The notes: a model not told the origin generated them from the letters alone. Counted from the stretch's first letter, positions 9,529-18,210 are shown. The stretch: DNA of 64,000 nucleotides from Eubacterium sp. CAG:274 (GCA_000432155.1 FR888494.1:62001-126000), one strand, 5' to 3'. Translations and numbers: made by a program.

Positions 9529-9685
9529 AAAATATCTTCTTTAAAGTTGTAATTACAAAAATAATCAAAACAACAACGGCAATTAATTTTATAACACCCA
9601 CTAGGCAATATAGAATCAATAATATTATAAAAATAAGAAATGCAATAGTTAATAAAAACTTCATCAAGCTTAATAAACAACCCAT
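9527..9685 (-). CDS. Small hydrophobic membrane peptide, 52 residues
   Basis: This short gene has GAGGTGATATT before ATG (9683-9685) and ends at TAG 9527-9529 inside a terminator hairpin. The peptide begins MGCLLSLMKFLL and is almost wholly hydrophobic (Leu, Ile, Val), with two likely membrane passes separated by a Gly-Val-Ile-Lys turn and a Lys-Lys-Ile-Phe end. A good SD, a defined terminator and a coherent composition support a real gene; a longer overlapping frame (9291-9680) has none of these. No family is recognised. Confidence 0.6.
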   Translation of the reverse strand: MGCLLSLMKFLLTIAFLIFIILLILYCLVGVIKLIAVVVLIIFVITTLKKIF

Positions 9686-9753
9686 AATATCACCTCTAAT
9701 ATAGTTTTTATAATAATACCATATTTTTCAAATAAATACAATATCAGAGTAAA

Positions 9754-10233
9754 TTATACATTAGTATTTCTTGAGCATTTTTCTGCATCAATAGCTAATG
9801 TAAACATAAGGGCATAAAGTGCATCAGCATCATTTACAACATCTATAACATATGTATCTGTCAGCTTAAATACTTCTTTACTTATAACAGCCACTTTTTT
9901 ACCTGTTCTATCTTTTATTACATAATCCCATTCTAAAATATTTCCGGATACTTTCCAACCATTGAAATCAATTTCGTAAGACGGTTTAAAAAGTGTCAAT
10001 TTTTTAGATACTTTTCCTATATAATTATCATTTGCATATAATTCAAAAGCCGGTAAAAAAGTAAGCAATACCTGTTTTACAGTACCTATATGTACACCAT
10101 TTTTATCCATTATGTGTAACTTATGACCCCAGCTCAATTTTCCTTTAACCGTATATACAGTATTTCCAAACTGGTCATATATATCATAACTATCTAACCA
10201 AGAAAACAACCTTTGTTTAAAAATCAATTTCAT
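9754..10233 (-). CDS. LURP-one-related / Tubby-C-like family protein
   Basis: The 159 residues follow the LURP-one/scramblase-like pattern of repeated beta strands: KQRLFSWLDSYDIYDQFGN, VYTVKGKLSWGHKLHIMDKNG, FKPSYEIDFNGWKVSGN and DYVIKDRTGKKVAVISK, then a hydrophobic C-terminal helix. The length fits a single 12-strand beta barrel around that helix. GAGGGG lies upstream of ATG. Bacterial members are soluble proteins of unknown function, so no activity is claimed. Confidence 0.75.
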   Translation of the reverse strand: MKLIFKQRLFSWLDSYDIYDQFGNTVYTVKGKLSWGHKLHIMDKNGVHIGTVKQVLLTFLPAFELYANDNYIGKVSKKLTLFKPSYEIDFNGWKVSGNILEWDYVIKDRTGKKVAVISKEVFKLTDTYVIDVVNDADALYALMFTLAIDAEKCSRNTNV

Positions 10234-10309
10234 ATTAACCCCTCCTCTTTATTTAGTTTACCATTTTGCAAATTTTAAGTCAATGCTACGCACCTAAAAC
10301 TATTTTCAG

Positions 10310-10317
10310 AATATAAT
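10310..10317 (+). promoter_or_regulatory. Possible -10 element of cotJ operon
   Basis: AATATAAT, about 28 bases before the cotJA start, matches 6 of 8 positions of the sigma-E -10 (CATACAMT). The same octamer lies upstream of the recombinase at 18392. No good -35 is present. The call rests mainly on the known mother-cell sigma-E control of cotJ in Bacillus. Confidence 0.25.
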
Positions 10318-10345
10318 ATCAACAAATAATTAATGAGGTGAAAAT

Positions 10346-10543
10346 ATGATTGGTAAATTTGTAGCTAAATGTTGTGATGATAATTGTGTTCCTTTTGAAA
10401 ACCCTATTCCTGTTACTTCTCTTGCACAGGCATATGTACCTTTTCAAAAAATTTGTGGATATTTCGAACCTAGAGAGGCACTAAAGGAAGGTACTATTTT
10501 TCCAAGTTTGACAGGTCTTTATAATTATAACAAGGAGTGGTAA
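10346..10543 (+). CDS. cotJA: Spore coat associated protein CotJA
   Basis: This small protein is the first gene of the cotJABC spore-coat operon. The 65 residues contain the family core LAQAYVPFQ...YEPREAL-like segment and GTIFPSLTGLY. An N-terminal CCDDNC cysteine cluster is less usual. GAGGTGAAAAT precedes ATG. It stops one base before cotJB starts. In Bacillus the operon is transcribed in the mother cell. Confidence 0.85.
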   Translation: MIGKFVAKCCDDNCVPFENPIPVTSLAQAYVPFQKICGYFEPREALKEGTIFPSLTGLYNYNKEW

Positions 10544-10544
10544 T

Positions 10545-10811
10545 ATGGATAGGGAAAATTTATTAAAACGCCTTACAATGCTTGATTTTATGGCTGTAGA
10601 TATGCAACTTTTTCTTGACACTCATCCTGACGATACAAATGCTATAGCGAAATATAATAGCATAATTAGAGAAGCTGATAATCTCAGAGCTCAATATGAA
10701 AAATCCGTAGGTCCTCTTTTCTCATTCCGTTCTTACTCTCCAACAGAGAACTTCCAATGGGTTGATAATCCATGGCCATGGGAAAATAAATTTAATTTTT
10801 CGCTTGATTAG
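10545..10811 (+). CDS. cotJB: Spore coat protein CotJB
   Basis: The 88 residues match CotJB throughout: LLKRLTMLDFMAVDMQLFLDTHP and the C-terminal NPWPWE. AAGGAGTGGTAAT precedes ATG. It lies between cotJA and the first part of cotJC, and its TAG stop overlaps the SD (GGAGG, 10811-10815) of cotJC. It is a coat component of unknown biochemical role. Confidence 0.9.
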   Translation: MDRENLLKRLTMLDFMAVDMQLFLDTHPDDTNAIAKYNSIIREADNLRAQYEKSVGPLFSFRSYSPTENFQWVDNPWPWENKFNFSLD

Positions 10812-10823
10812 GAGGTATGAATA

Positions 10824-11021
10824 GTGTGGATTTTTGAAAAGAAAATGGAATTTCCAGTAAAAATAAAGAATACTAACCCTGCCCTTGCAAAACTTATCAT
10901 AACACAGTACGGTGGCTGTGACGGCGAGGTTGCTGCATCTCTCAGATATTTAAGTCAAAGATTTTCAATGATAACACCACAAGCAAAGGCCGTTCTTACT
11001 GACATAGGTACAGAGGAATAG
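10824..11021 (+). pseudogene. cotJC: cotJC, 5' part (65 codons), interrupted by the 8.9-kb intervening element
   Basis: CotJC is a manganese-catalase-like spore-coat protein. This part begins at GTG behind GGAGG and encodes the family N-terminus (MWIFEKKMEFPVKI...) up to LTDIGTEE, then meets TAG at 11019-11021. Intact homologues continue directly after TDIGTEE with an AH-x-E-I segment, which is exactly how the frame at 19925 begins. The TAG belongs to the inserted DNA. Listed as a broken gene in the vegetative arrangement; after excision of 11019-19924 or an equivalent interval it becomes codons 1-65 of a 248-residue CotJC. It is probably not decayed, since both halves are intact and in register. 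Confidence 0.9.
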
Positions 11022-11039
11022 GCTCGCTACAGATACAAA
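11008..11039 (+). mobile_element. attL: left boundary of the cotJC-intervening element
   Basis: Aligned with 19914-19931 this shows GTAC, two mismatches, AGGAAT, one mismatch, GGCTC. The element-side arm 11019-11039 (TAGGCTCGCTACAG...) is the partner of the arm at 19900-19920 in the reconstructed attP. The likely crossover dinucleotide is the central GA of GGAA. Confidence 0.85.
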
Positions 11040-11068
11040 AAAGTGCCATTCCTAAGAACAGCACTTTT
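11039..11068 (-). terminator. Terminator after the SLH-domain gene
   Basis: Minus-strand AAAAGTGC/GCACTTTT stem with an inner TTC/GAA pairing, followed by a T run. It begins where the attL arm ends. Confidence 0.8.
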
Positions 11069-11078
11069 AATAATTCAC

Positions 11079-13187
11079 TTATTCAATTTTTCCATAAAAA
11101 TTATTCATAAGAACTGCCATTTGTGCTCTTGTAATAGACGCCTTTGGGTCAATAGTATTGTCAGATGTACCATTGACAGCCTTTATACTAAGCAAACCGG
11201 CAACAGCCTCTTTATATTCCGGTGCAATTTGACTTGCATCTACATATGAATTTAAAATTGAAGTATCAGTATTCATACTAACACCTTTATAGACAAGTGC
11301 CTTATAAACCATAGCCATTACTTCTTCACGAGTAATATTGTTTTTAGGGAAGAAACTGTTGTTACTTTCTCCTGCTGTAATGTTTAACTTTTTAGCAACT
11401 CCAACATACTTACTGAAATAAGCTTCACTATCAACATCAGAGTAAGCTGAACTATCAGGTGTTTCATTATCAACGCCTAACATTTTAGTAAGAACAATTG
11501 TAAAATCTGCTCTTGTGCATTTTTCATCTGGAGCAAATCTACCTTTCTCCTTACCCACAATAAAATTCTTTGATGCCATTTTTTCAATAGCAGGTACTGC
11601 CCATGCTCTTTCTGAAATATCATTAAATGTAGCTGATGTATTAGTAACTACTGGTGTACTAGGAGTATTTTCTTTCTTTTCTTCTGTCTTGCTTACTGTA
11701 TTAGTTGTATTGGTTGTATCACTCTTACTTGTTGTATTTGTTTTATTTGTTGTTGTATTTTTTGAAACATTATTACTTACTGTACCAGATACTTTTACTA
11801 TTATCTGAACGCTTTCTCTATTGCCATCACAAATAATATAGCTAGTACCATTACTGTTAGCTGTAATTATGCCTTTTGAGTAACCCATAACCTTACTATC
11901 ATAAGCTGAAATACTGTATTTAGAAATATCCTTTGATAAATATTTAGAAACATCAAGAGTTTCTCCTATCTTTAATTCTTTTATTATAGAGGAATAATCG
12001 TCAGATACTCTTACAGTAAAGGCATATGAATTTCCACCTTCTGCATAAACAGTTGTATTTCCGGATTTTATACCCAATATCTTACCTGTACTTCTATTAA
12101 CTGTTGCTATATTTGAGTTACTTGTTGTCCATGTATAGTTACTTGGATTTTTTGCCAATAAGCTACTTAAATTCACATTTTCGCCAGTAGGCACAAGTAT
12201 AGTCATCTTTTTATCAAAATAACGGGTTACAGTACCTTTACCACCACTTGGCTTATCCTTTATTGTGATTTTAAAAGTATATTTCTTTATATCACTAGAG
12301 TTATTGTTGTAGCTGTAGGTTGCTGTTACTTCAACATATCCAGATGCTCTTGTTACGAAAGTACCATATTTATCTACTTTAGCTCTGCTTGTATTAGAGC
12401 AAACCCAGTTATAATCTCTACTATCATGTTGAACATATCTTGATAAATCGCAATCATTACCATTATAAATAGTTAAATTTCTTTCTGCTGAAATATCACT
12501 ACTATTTACACTAACATGGAATATATAAATATAAGTTTCACTATAGGCTGTAACAGTTGTACTACCGGCTCTTACACCATATATTGAACCACTATCGTCA
12601 GCTGTAGCGATTTTTGAATCAGAAGTATGCCATACAAACTGTTTTGAAATCTGTCCAGCCATTAAATATTTTTCTAATGACATAGCCTCATCTAGTTTTA
12701 TTGTTACATTGTACTCCCTAATAGTCGCCTTTTTTTCTGGAACTTTAGTTGTTGTTTCTGTTGAACTTTCACTTACTGTAACTGTTGTAATTTCAGTTAA
12801 TGGGTCTGTAGATGTTTCAACTGTTGGTGCAGTTGTTGTTTCAGACTTAACTTCAGCTGTTGTTGTTTCTGTAGACAACTCTTTAGTTGTTGCCTCTGTA
12901 GTCTGTACCTCCCTTGTTATTGGTTCAACAGGTGTTTGTGTAGCTATTTCGGTTGTTCTTTCTGTTGTTTTGCTCTCAGTAGTAGCTTCTGTAGTTCTTT
13001 CAGTTGTAACAACCTTTGTTGTTTCAGTAGTTGTTTTATCTTCTTTTGTAATTGTTGTTTCTGTTATTACTGGTAAAGGTCCTGTAATATCCTTTATATC
13101 TGCAAAGGAATTTACCCCTAAAATAGACGATGTAGTAATAATAGTTCCCAATCCTACACCAATCAGTCTATTACACTTTTTCTTCAT
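11079..13187 (-). CDS. S-layer-homology (SLH) domain surface protein with Thr-rich linker and Ig-like repeats
   Basis: This is an exported protein anchored to the cell wall. After a signal-like N-terminus (MKKKCNRLIGVG...) comes a Thr/Glu-rich stretch (about residues 35-145, repeated TTE units). Three Big2-like beta repeats follow (endings SGSTTVTAYS-type, GYVEVTATYS, SGNTTVYAEG), then a Ser/Thr/Asn linker, then three C-terminal SLH repeats (RFAPDEKCTRADF, FFPKNNITREEVMAM, IDPKASITRAQMAVLM). The upstream ATG at 13208 has no SD; ATG 13185-13187 has AAAGGG about 9 bases upstream. No enzymatic domain is seen, so a structural or adhesive role is inferred. It lies inside the cotJC element next to attL. 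Confidence 0.85.
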   Translation of the reverse strand: MKKKCNRLIGVGLGTIITTSSILGVNSFADIKDITGPLPVITETTITKEDKTTTETTKVVTTERTTEATTESKTTERTTEIATQTPVEPITREVQTTEATTKELSTETTTAEVKSETTTAPTVETSTDPLTEITTVTVSESSTETTTKVPEKKATIREYNVTIKLDEAMSLEKYLMAGQISKQFVWHTSDSKIATADDSGSIYGVRAGSTTVTAYSETYIYIFHVSVNSSDISAERNLTIYNGNDCDLSRYVQHDSRDYNWVCSNTSRAKVDKYGTFVTRASGYVEVTATYSYNNNSSDIKKYTFKITIKDKPSGGKGTVTRYFDKKMTILVPTGENVNLSSLLAKNPSNYTWTTSNSNIATVNRSTGKILGIKSGNTTVYAEGGNSYAFTVRVSDDYSSIIKELKIGETLDVSKYLSKDISKYSISAYDSKVMGYSKGIITANSNGTSYIICDGNRESVQIIVKVSGTVSNNVSKNTTTNKTNTTSKSDTTNTTNTVSKTEEKKENTPSTPVVTNTSATFNDISERAWAVPAIEKMASKNFIVGKEKGRFAPDEKCTRADFTIVLTKMLGVDNETPDSSAYSDVDSEAYFSKYVGVAKKLNITAGESNNSFFPKNNITREEVMAMVYKALVYKGVSMNTDTSILNSYVDASQIAPEYKEAVAGLLSIKAVNGTSDNTIDPKASITRAQMAVLMNNFYGKIE

Positions 13188-13280
13188 AAAAATCAACCCT
13201 TTATTCATTTATTTTCTAATCATTTTCTACTATTATTATAATATCTATTATCCTTTAAGGCAATATATTTTTAAAATTAC

Positions 13281-13309
13281 TTGCATTATTATGCAAAAAG
13301 TTATATAAT
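13281..13309 (+). promoter_or_regulatory. Sigma-A promoter of ilvE with overlapping dyad
   Basis: TTGCAT (13281-13286), 17-bp spacer, TATAAT (13304-13309). The -35 is the left arm of the inverted repeat TTGCAT-TATT-ATGCAA (13281-13296), a possible operator. Confidence 0.7.
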
Positions 13310-13349
13310 TTAGTCAGTAGATTTTTATATTTATGAAAAGAGGGATATC

Positions 13350-14417
13350 ATGCTTGATATTAAAATGCAACTTTCTACAACTCCAAAGGAAAAACCTGAC
13401 CAGACTAAGTTAGGCTTTGGTATTTATTACACAGACAATATGTTCGTAATGGACTATACTGAAGGCAAGGGTTGGCACGATGCTCGTATCGTTCCTTATG
13501 CTCCAATTTCTCTTGACCCTGCAGCTATGGTTTTCCACTACGCTCAGGAATCTTTTGAAGGCTTAAAGGCTTACAGAACTCCAGACGGTTCTATTCAGCT
13601 TTTCAGAGCTAATAAGAACGCTGAAAGAATGCAGAACACTAACAAGAGAATGTGTATTCCAGCTCTCCCTGTTGATGATTTTGTTCAGGCTTGTAAGACT
13701 TTAGTTGAAGTTGAAAAGGATTGGGTTCCTTCTCAGGAAGGTACTTCTCTTTACTTAAGACCTTTCGTAATTGCTACTGAACCACACCTTGGTGTTCGTC
13801 CATCTAGCACTTATTCTTTCATAATTATTGCATCTCCAGTTGGTGCTTACTACGAAAGTGGTCTTAACCCTGTTAAGATTTTCGTTGAAGACGAATATGT
13901 TCGTGCTACTCCAGGTGGTACAGGCTTTACTAAGTGTGGTGGTAACTACGCTGGTTCACTTGCATCTCAGGTTAAGGCTCATGACCTTGGTTATGAACAG
14001 GTATTATGGCTTGACGGTGTAGAACACAAGTATGTTGAAGAAGTTGGTTCTATGAACTGTTTCTTCAAGATTGACGGTGTTGTTTATACTGCTCCATGTG
14101 TTGGTACAGTTTTACCAGGTGTAACTCGTATGTCTTGTATTGAACTCCTTGAAAAGTGGGGTTACAAGGTTTGCACAGACAGACTTCCTATTGCTGATGT
14201 TGTTAAGGCATCTAAGGAAGGTAAGCTTGAAGAAGTATTCGGTACAGGTACTGCTGCTGTTATTTCTCCAGTTGGTGAACTTCGTTATGAAGATGATGTT
14301 TGTGTTATCAACAACAACAAGATTGGTGAAGTTACTCAGAGACTTTACGATGAAATCACTGGTATTCAGTGGGGTAAAAAGGAAGACCATATGGGTTGGA
14401 CTATTAAGGTTTGCTAA
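13350..14417 (+). CDS. ilvE: Branched-chain amino acid aminotransferase
   Basis: This PLP enzyme transfers the amino group between glutamate and the branched-chain 2-oxo acids, the last step of Val/Leu/Ile synthesis. The 355 residues are of the longer IlvE type. FHYAQESFEGLKAYR, the NAERM segment and KCGGNYAGSLASQ (PLP lysine region is the K of GGNYA) are diagnostic; GTGTAAVISPVG is near the C-terminus. GAGGG precedes ATG. Codons are strongly biased to C-ending forms (TAC, TTC, AAG), unlike many neighbours, suggesting high expression. It sits inside the cotJC element, so excision would remove it from the mother cell. Confidence 0.95.
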   Translation: MLDIKMQLSTTPKEKPDQTKLGFGIYYTDNMFVMDYTEGKGWHDARIVPYAPISLDPAAMVFHYAQESFEGLKAYRTPDGSIQLFRANKNAERMQNTNKRMCIPALPVDDFVQACKTLVEVEKDWVPSQEGTSLYLRPFVIATEPHLGVRPSSTYSFIIIASPVGAYYESGLNPVKIFVEDEYVRATPGGTGFTKCGGNYAGSLASQVKAHDLGYEQVLWLDGVEHKYVEEVGSMNCFFKIDGVVYTAPCVGTVLPGVTRMSCIELLEKWGYKVCTDRLPIADVVKASKEGKLEEVFGTGTAAVISPVGELRYEDDVCVINNNKIGEVTQRLYDEITGIQWGKKEDHMGWTIKVC

Positions 14418-14440
14418 TTTAATATTGCATACATACATAA

Positions 14441-14473
14441 AGGAGGTTATCCACTTGGACAACCTCCTATTTT
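14441..14473 (+). terminator. Terminator after ilvE
   Basis: AGGAGGTT/AACCTCCT stem with an inner TCCA/TGGA pairing, followed by ATTTTTG. Confidence 0.85.
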
Positions 14474-14488
14474 TGTGCTTAAAACATA

Positions 14489-15607
14489 TTATATTTTACT
14501 CAAAACAAATGTGAAAAGTCTATCCAATTTATTACCCATAATAGTAAGACAATCATTAATATGTAAATATTTAAACAACAATAATCTTATTTTATCTGCA
14601 ACTGTACAAGCAATGTATATGAGAATTGCAAACAATACAACTTCTATAGCCATAATAAAAGCATTAAATTGTGATAAAAATGTAAATTTACCATTAAATC
14701 TAAAATCAAAAATTATAGGCTGAACGTGTATAAGATATACACTAAAAGAACTTGATGCAAACCACTTTATAACTGTTTTAACCTTTTTACTATTAAATTT
14801 AAGCTGTGAAAAACACATAAGTAAAAATACAGATTCTAAAACAATTAAAGGATTTGTATAGAAAAGGTGGTCAAACTGACCTGTTACATAACCTGTTTCT
14901 ACACCCTTGTTATAAGAGTAAACTACCACTATTACTGTAAGAACTACAGCACATATTAATCCATATAAACCACATAATAAAGGCTTAAACTTTTTACCAC
15001 TTACTCCGTACTTACCAAAATAAGAACCTACAATATACATAAGTGAAAGCCAAAAAGTACTTGAACCATTACCTGTTCTAAAAAAGTCATTTTTGAAAGC
15101 AATAGGCATAATTGTAAAGAAAATAAAAATAAGAACACATACTTTTTTATGAAGTTCTTTTTCCATCCAATTTATTGCCCCATTTAATATTGGAATAATA
15201 ATATACATACCAAAATAGGCTGTAAAATACCAATACTGAGAACGAGTAAGTGGTCTGAAAGCGTCTGAAATTTTATCTGCTGGAATGTTAGCATCTTTAA
15301 ATATAATAAAATATAGTCCAGTAAGAGCAGATATAGAGAAAACTTGTCCCCACATATTCAACAGCTTTCCGGCTGTAGCTTTATGATTATACATTACATA
15401 GCCTGAAATAAGTGCATAACAGTTTACAGACGCAAAACAAAAAGTTTCACCAAACCACAAAGTTGTATACTTTGCATCTACATTTGGAAAACAGCCCATT
15501 AAGCCCCCATTCATATTGATGTGCAAAATTACAATCATCAACATTGAAAAAATACGGAATAGCTATATTCCATAATTTCTTTCCCCTTTTACCTGTGCAT
15601 TTGACAT
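14489..15607 (-). pseudogene. Acyltransferase family 3 membrane protein, interrupted by an in-frame TAG
   Basis: Starting at ATG 15605-15607, with GGAG 8 bases upstream, the frame reads 14 codons ending NYGI, then TAG (15563-15565), then LFRIFSMLMIVILHIN. Family members typically read YGIELFRI-SMLMIVxLHI here, so TAG most likely replaces a Glu codon (one base change from GAG). The remaining 351 codons are intact, with about ten membrane segments typical of surface-sugar O-acyltransferases. Translation could restart at ATG 15542-15544, but this would lose half of the first membrane helix. It could be a recent nonsense mutation, phase-like variation or a sequencing error. It lies inside the cotJC element. 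Confidence 0.8.
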
Positions 15608-15691
15608 TTTTCTTCTCCTTCATTTTAAAAAATTTATATTTCCATTGTATAGAAAATATATACAAAAGTCAAATATATTGTTTTTTTCAAC

Positions 15692-15728
15692 AAAAAAAGA
15701 GTAAGGTCAAATTGAAATGACCCTACTC
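15692..15728 (-). terminator. Terminator after the sirtuin operon
   Basis: Minus-strand GAGTAGGGTCA/TGACCTTACTC stem (one G-T pair) followed by seven T. Confidence 0.9.
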
Positions 15729-15736
15729 CTTTATAA

Positions 15737-16462
15737 TTATAGTTGCTCTACAACTGATTTTAAAACCTTACCTATACTATCATTTATTGCTATCTTTGCC
15801 AAATGGTCATAAGAGGTATGGCTTTTATTTATAAGAACTAATTTATCGCCCTTATAAATATCTACAAGTCCAGCTGCTGGGTAAACAACTAATGATGTTC
15901 CACCAACAATAAGCATATCTGCCTCTCTAACAGCCTTAAAAGCCTTCTGCCAAACTTCATCATCAAGAGGTTCTTCGTAAAGAACAACATCTGGCTTTAT
16001 TACTCCACCACATTCACAATATGGCACACCGTCCATAGCCATAATTTCATTTACATCATAGAACTTATGACATTTTGTACAGTAGTTTCTGAATACACTT
16101 CCATGAAGTTCATATACAGTTTTGCTACCGGCCATTTGGTGCAAGTTGTCAATATTCTGTGTAACAACAGCCTTTAATTTTCCCATTTCTTCAAGTTTTG
16201 CTAAAGCATAATGGGCATCATTTGGCTTTGCATCAAGATAAATAAGATTTTCTTTATAATATTCGTAAAACTTATCTGTATGTCTTTGAAAGAATGAATG
16301 GCTTATAAGTGTTTCTGGAGAGTAACCATACTTAGTTTTAGCCTTGTAAAGACCATCTTCACTTCTAAAATCCGGAATATGACTTTCAGTAGAAACACCT
16401 GCACCACCAAAGAAAACTATGTTATTGCTTTCTTTAATCAACTTTACCAATTCATCATACAT
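15737..16462 (-). CDS. cobB: NAD-dependent protein deacylase, sirtuin (CobB type)
   Basis: It removes acyl groups from lysines using NAD. The NAD site FFGGAGVSTESHIPDFRS, the catalytic QNIDNLH...LHGS histidine and a zinc site of two Cys pairs (CTKCH and CECGG) are all present, and its length of about 241 is normal. ATG 16460-16462 (MYDELVK) has AAGGA about nine bases upstream and is preferred over the ATG three codons earlier. It overlaps the aminotransferase stop by 8 bases, so it is the last gene of the lrp-aminotransferase-sirtuin operon. Confidence 0.93.
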   Translation of the reverse strand: MYDELVKLIKESNNIVFFGGAGVSTESHIPDFRSEDGLYKAKTKYGYSPETLISHSFFQRHTDKFYEYYKENLIYLDAKPNDAHYALAKLEEMGKLKAVVTQNIDNLHQMAGSKTVYELHGSVFRNYCTKCHKFYDVNEIMAMDGVPYCECGGVIKPDVVLYEEPLDDEVWQKAFKAVREADMLIVGGTSLVVYPAAGLVDIYKGDKLVLINKSHTSYDHLAKIAINDSIGKVLKSVVEQL

Positions 16463-17642
16463 TTTTCTCATTCCTTACTTTTTCAACAAAATGAGCTATC
16501 TTCTTCAATGCCTTTTTAATTTCATCAATAGAATAAGCATAAGAGCATCTTATGTGACCCTCTCCACACTTACCAAAGGCTGTACCTGGAACTACAGCAA
16601 CCTTTTCTTCAAAAAGAAGTCTTTCACAAAATTCGTCAGAACTTAAACCTGTAGACTCAATACTTGGGAATAAATAGAAAGCACCCTCTGCATCAAAGCA
16701 ATCAAGACCCATATCCAAAAAGCCTTTACGCATAACTCGTCTACGCATATCGTATTCCTTACGCATATTGTCAATAGAGTCATCACAATTTCTTATTGCC
16801 TCAACTGCAGCCCACTGGCTAGTAGTTGGTGCACACATAATAGCATACTGATGAACTTTTGTCATTGCTGAAATAATAGGTGCTGGACCTGCAGCATAGC
16901 CTAATCTCCAACCTGTCATAGCATAAGATTTTGAAAAACCATTAATAACAATAGTCTTATCTCTCATACCCTCAAAGGAAGCAATAGAAGCGTGTTTCTT
17001 GCCACCGTATGTAAGCTCTGAATAAATTTCATCACTAATAACTAAAATGTCTTTATCCTTTAAAACTTCAACTATTTTTGCTAAATCTTCTTTTTCCATT
17101 AAAGCCCCTGTAGGGTTATTAGGATAAGGAAGTATAATAGCCTTTGTCTTATCTGTAATCTTTTCAACAAGTTCTTCAGCTGTAATTTTGAAATTATTTT
17201 CAGCCTTAGTATCGAGAACTACTGGTATACCGTCAGCTAATTCTACAATATTTTTATAGCATACAAAACTTGGTTCTGGAACAATAACTTCATCTCCAGG
17301 GTTAAGAGTTGCTCTAAAAGCAAGGTCAATAGCTTCACTTGCACCTACTGTAATAATTAATTCTGTTTTTGGTATATATCTTACGCCAAGTCTATCAAAA
17401 AGATAGTCACTTACGCCTGTTCTTAATTCCATAAGACCTGCATTTGAAGTATAAACAGTCTTACCTTTTTCAAGAGTATAAATGGCTCTTTCTCTTACTG
17501 ACCAAGGTGTATCAAAATCAGGCTCACCTACGCCTAAAGATATTACACCCTCTATTTCGTTTGCTACATCAAAAAATTTTCTTATGCCAGAAAAAGGCAT
17601 ATCTTTAACCTTTGATGACACAAAATCCTCTGGTTTCATCAT
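16455..17642 (-). CDS. PLP-dependent class I/II aminotransferase
   Basis: A fold-type I aminotransferase of 395 residues. GVGEPDFDTP near residue 37, YPNNPTGALM, the aspartate segment ISDEIYSELTYGG and the PLP lysine in NGFSKSYAMTGWRLGY are all present. The closest familiar group is the aspartate/aromatic aminotransferases (PatA-like); the amino donor cannot be fixed. Its ATG overlaps the lrp stop as ATGA, so translation is coupled to the regulator. This regulator-transaminase pair is a common chromosomal arrangement in Clostridia, which makes its place inside an excisable element notable. Confidence 0.9.
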   Translation of the reverse strand: MMKPEDFVSSKVKDMPFSGIRKFFDVANEIEGVISLGVGEPDFDTPWSVRERAIYTLEKGKTVYTSNAGLMELRTGVSDYLFDRLGVRYIPKTELIITVGASEAIDLAFRATLNPGDEVIVPEPSFVCYKNIVELADGIPVVLDTKAENNFKITAEELVEKITDKTKAIILPYPNNPTGALMEKEDLAKIVEVLKDKDILVISDEIYSELTYGGKKHASIASFEGMRDKTIVINGFSKSYAMTGWRLGYAAGPAPIISAMTKVHQYAIMCAPTTSQWAAVEAIRNCDDSIDNMRKEYDMRRRVMRKGFLDMGLDCFDAEGAFYLFPSIESTGLSSDEFCERLLFEEKVAVVPGTAFGKCGEGHIRCSYAYSIDEIKKALKKIAHFVEKVRNEKNV

Positions 17643-18124
17643 GGTGAAACAATCATCCTTTCATCTTCCGTATCTTTCTTTTCAAGAACTACACCATGGT
17701 CCTTGTATTTTTTAAGTACAAAGTGAGTTGCTGTACTAAGAACTGAATCAAGTGTAGAAAGTTTATTAGAGATAAAGAAAGAAATTTCTCTAATATTTTT
17801 ACCTTCCATCATTACAAGTAAATCAAAACCACCTGACATAAGGTAAACTGACTTTACCTCGTCAAAGCCATATATTCTTTCAGCTATTTTATCAAAACCT
17901 CTGTCTCTTTGTGGAGTAACTTTGACTTCAATCATGGCTGTAACATATTCTCTGTCTGTCTTATCCCAGTTAATAAGTGTACTGTAGCCACAGATGATAT
18001 TTTCTTCTTCCATCTCCGCCATGGCTTCCATAATATCCTCCGGTGTTTTGCCCAACATCGCCGCTAGGTCTTCTACACTTATTCTACTGTTGTTTTCCAA
18101 AATTTCTAATATAAGTCTTTTCAT
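17639..18124 (-). CDS. Lrp/AsnC family transcriptional regulator
   Basis: An amino-acid-responsive DNA-binding protein of 161 residues. The N-terminal helix-turn-helix (ILENNSRISVEDLAAMLGKT) is followed by the RAM ligand-binding beta-alpha sandwich (VKSVYLMSGGFDLLVMMEG). AAGGAGTAAGAC precedes ATG. As first gene of the operon with the aminotransferase and sirtuin it probably controls them. Confidence 0.92.
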   Translation of the reverse strand: MKRLILEILENNSRISVEDLAAMLGKTPEDIMEAMAEMEEENIICGYSTLINWDKTDREYVTAMIEVKVTPQRDRGFDKIAERIYGFDEVKSVYLMSGGFDLLVMMEGKNIREISFFISNKLSTLDSVLSTATHFVLKKYKDHGVVLEKKDTEDERMIVSP

Positions 18125-18210
18125 GTCTTACTCCTTTCTCAATAAATATTATTTATTTATTATACTATAACACATCTTTAAAGTCAAACATACAAAACCC
18201 AAAACAGCCT

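Noticed and set aside
9291..9680. 129-codon minus-strand frame overlapping the stalk-protein start
   Set aside because: No SD, overlaps a gene with a clear signal peptide and SD, and composition is not protein-like; the 52-residue peptide explains this region better.
12709..13308. Long plus-strand frame of Val/Ser-rich repeats
   Set aside because: It is the complement of the Thr-rich (ACA/GAA) linker of the SLH protein; repeats of this type leave antisense frames open. The same applies at 59577-59876 and 39535-39912.
15447..15665. 72-codon minus-strand frame across the acyltransferase start
   Set aside because: It is in another frame. The true start frame (ATG 15605) contains the family sequence with one TAG; a frameshift was considered but is not needed.
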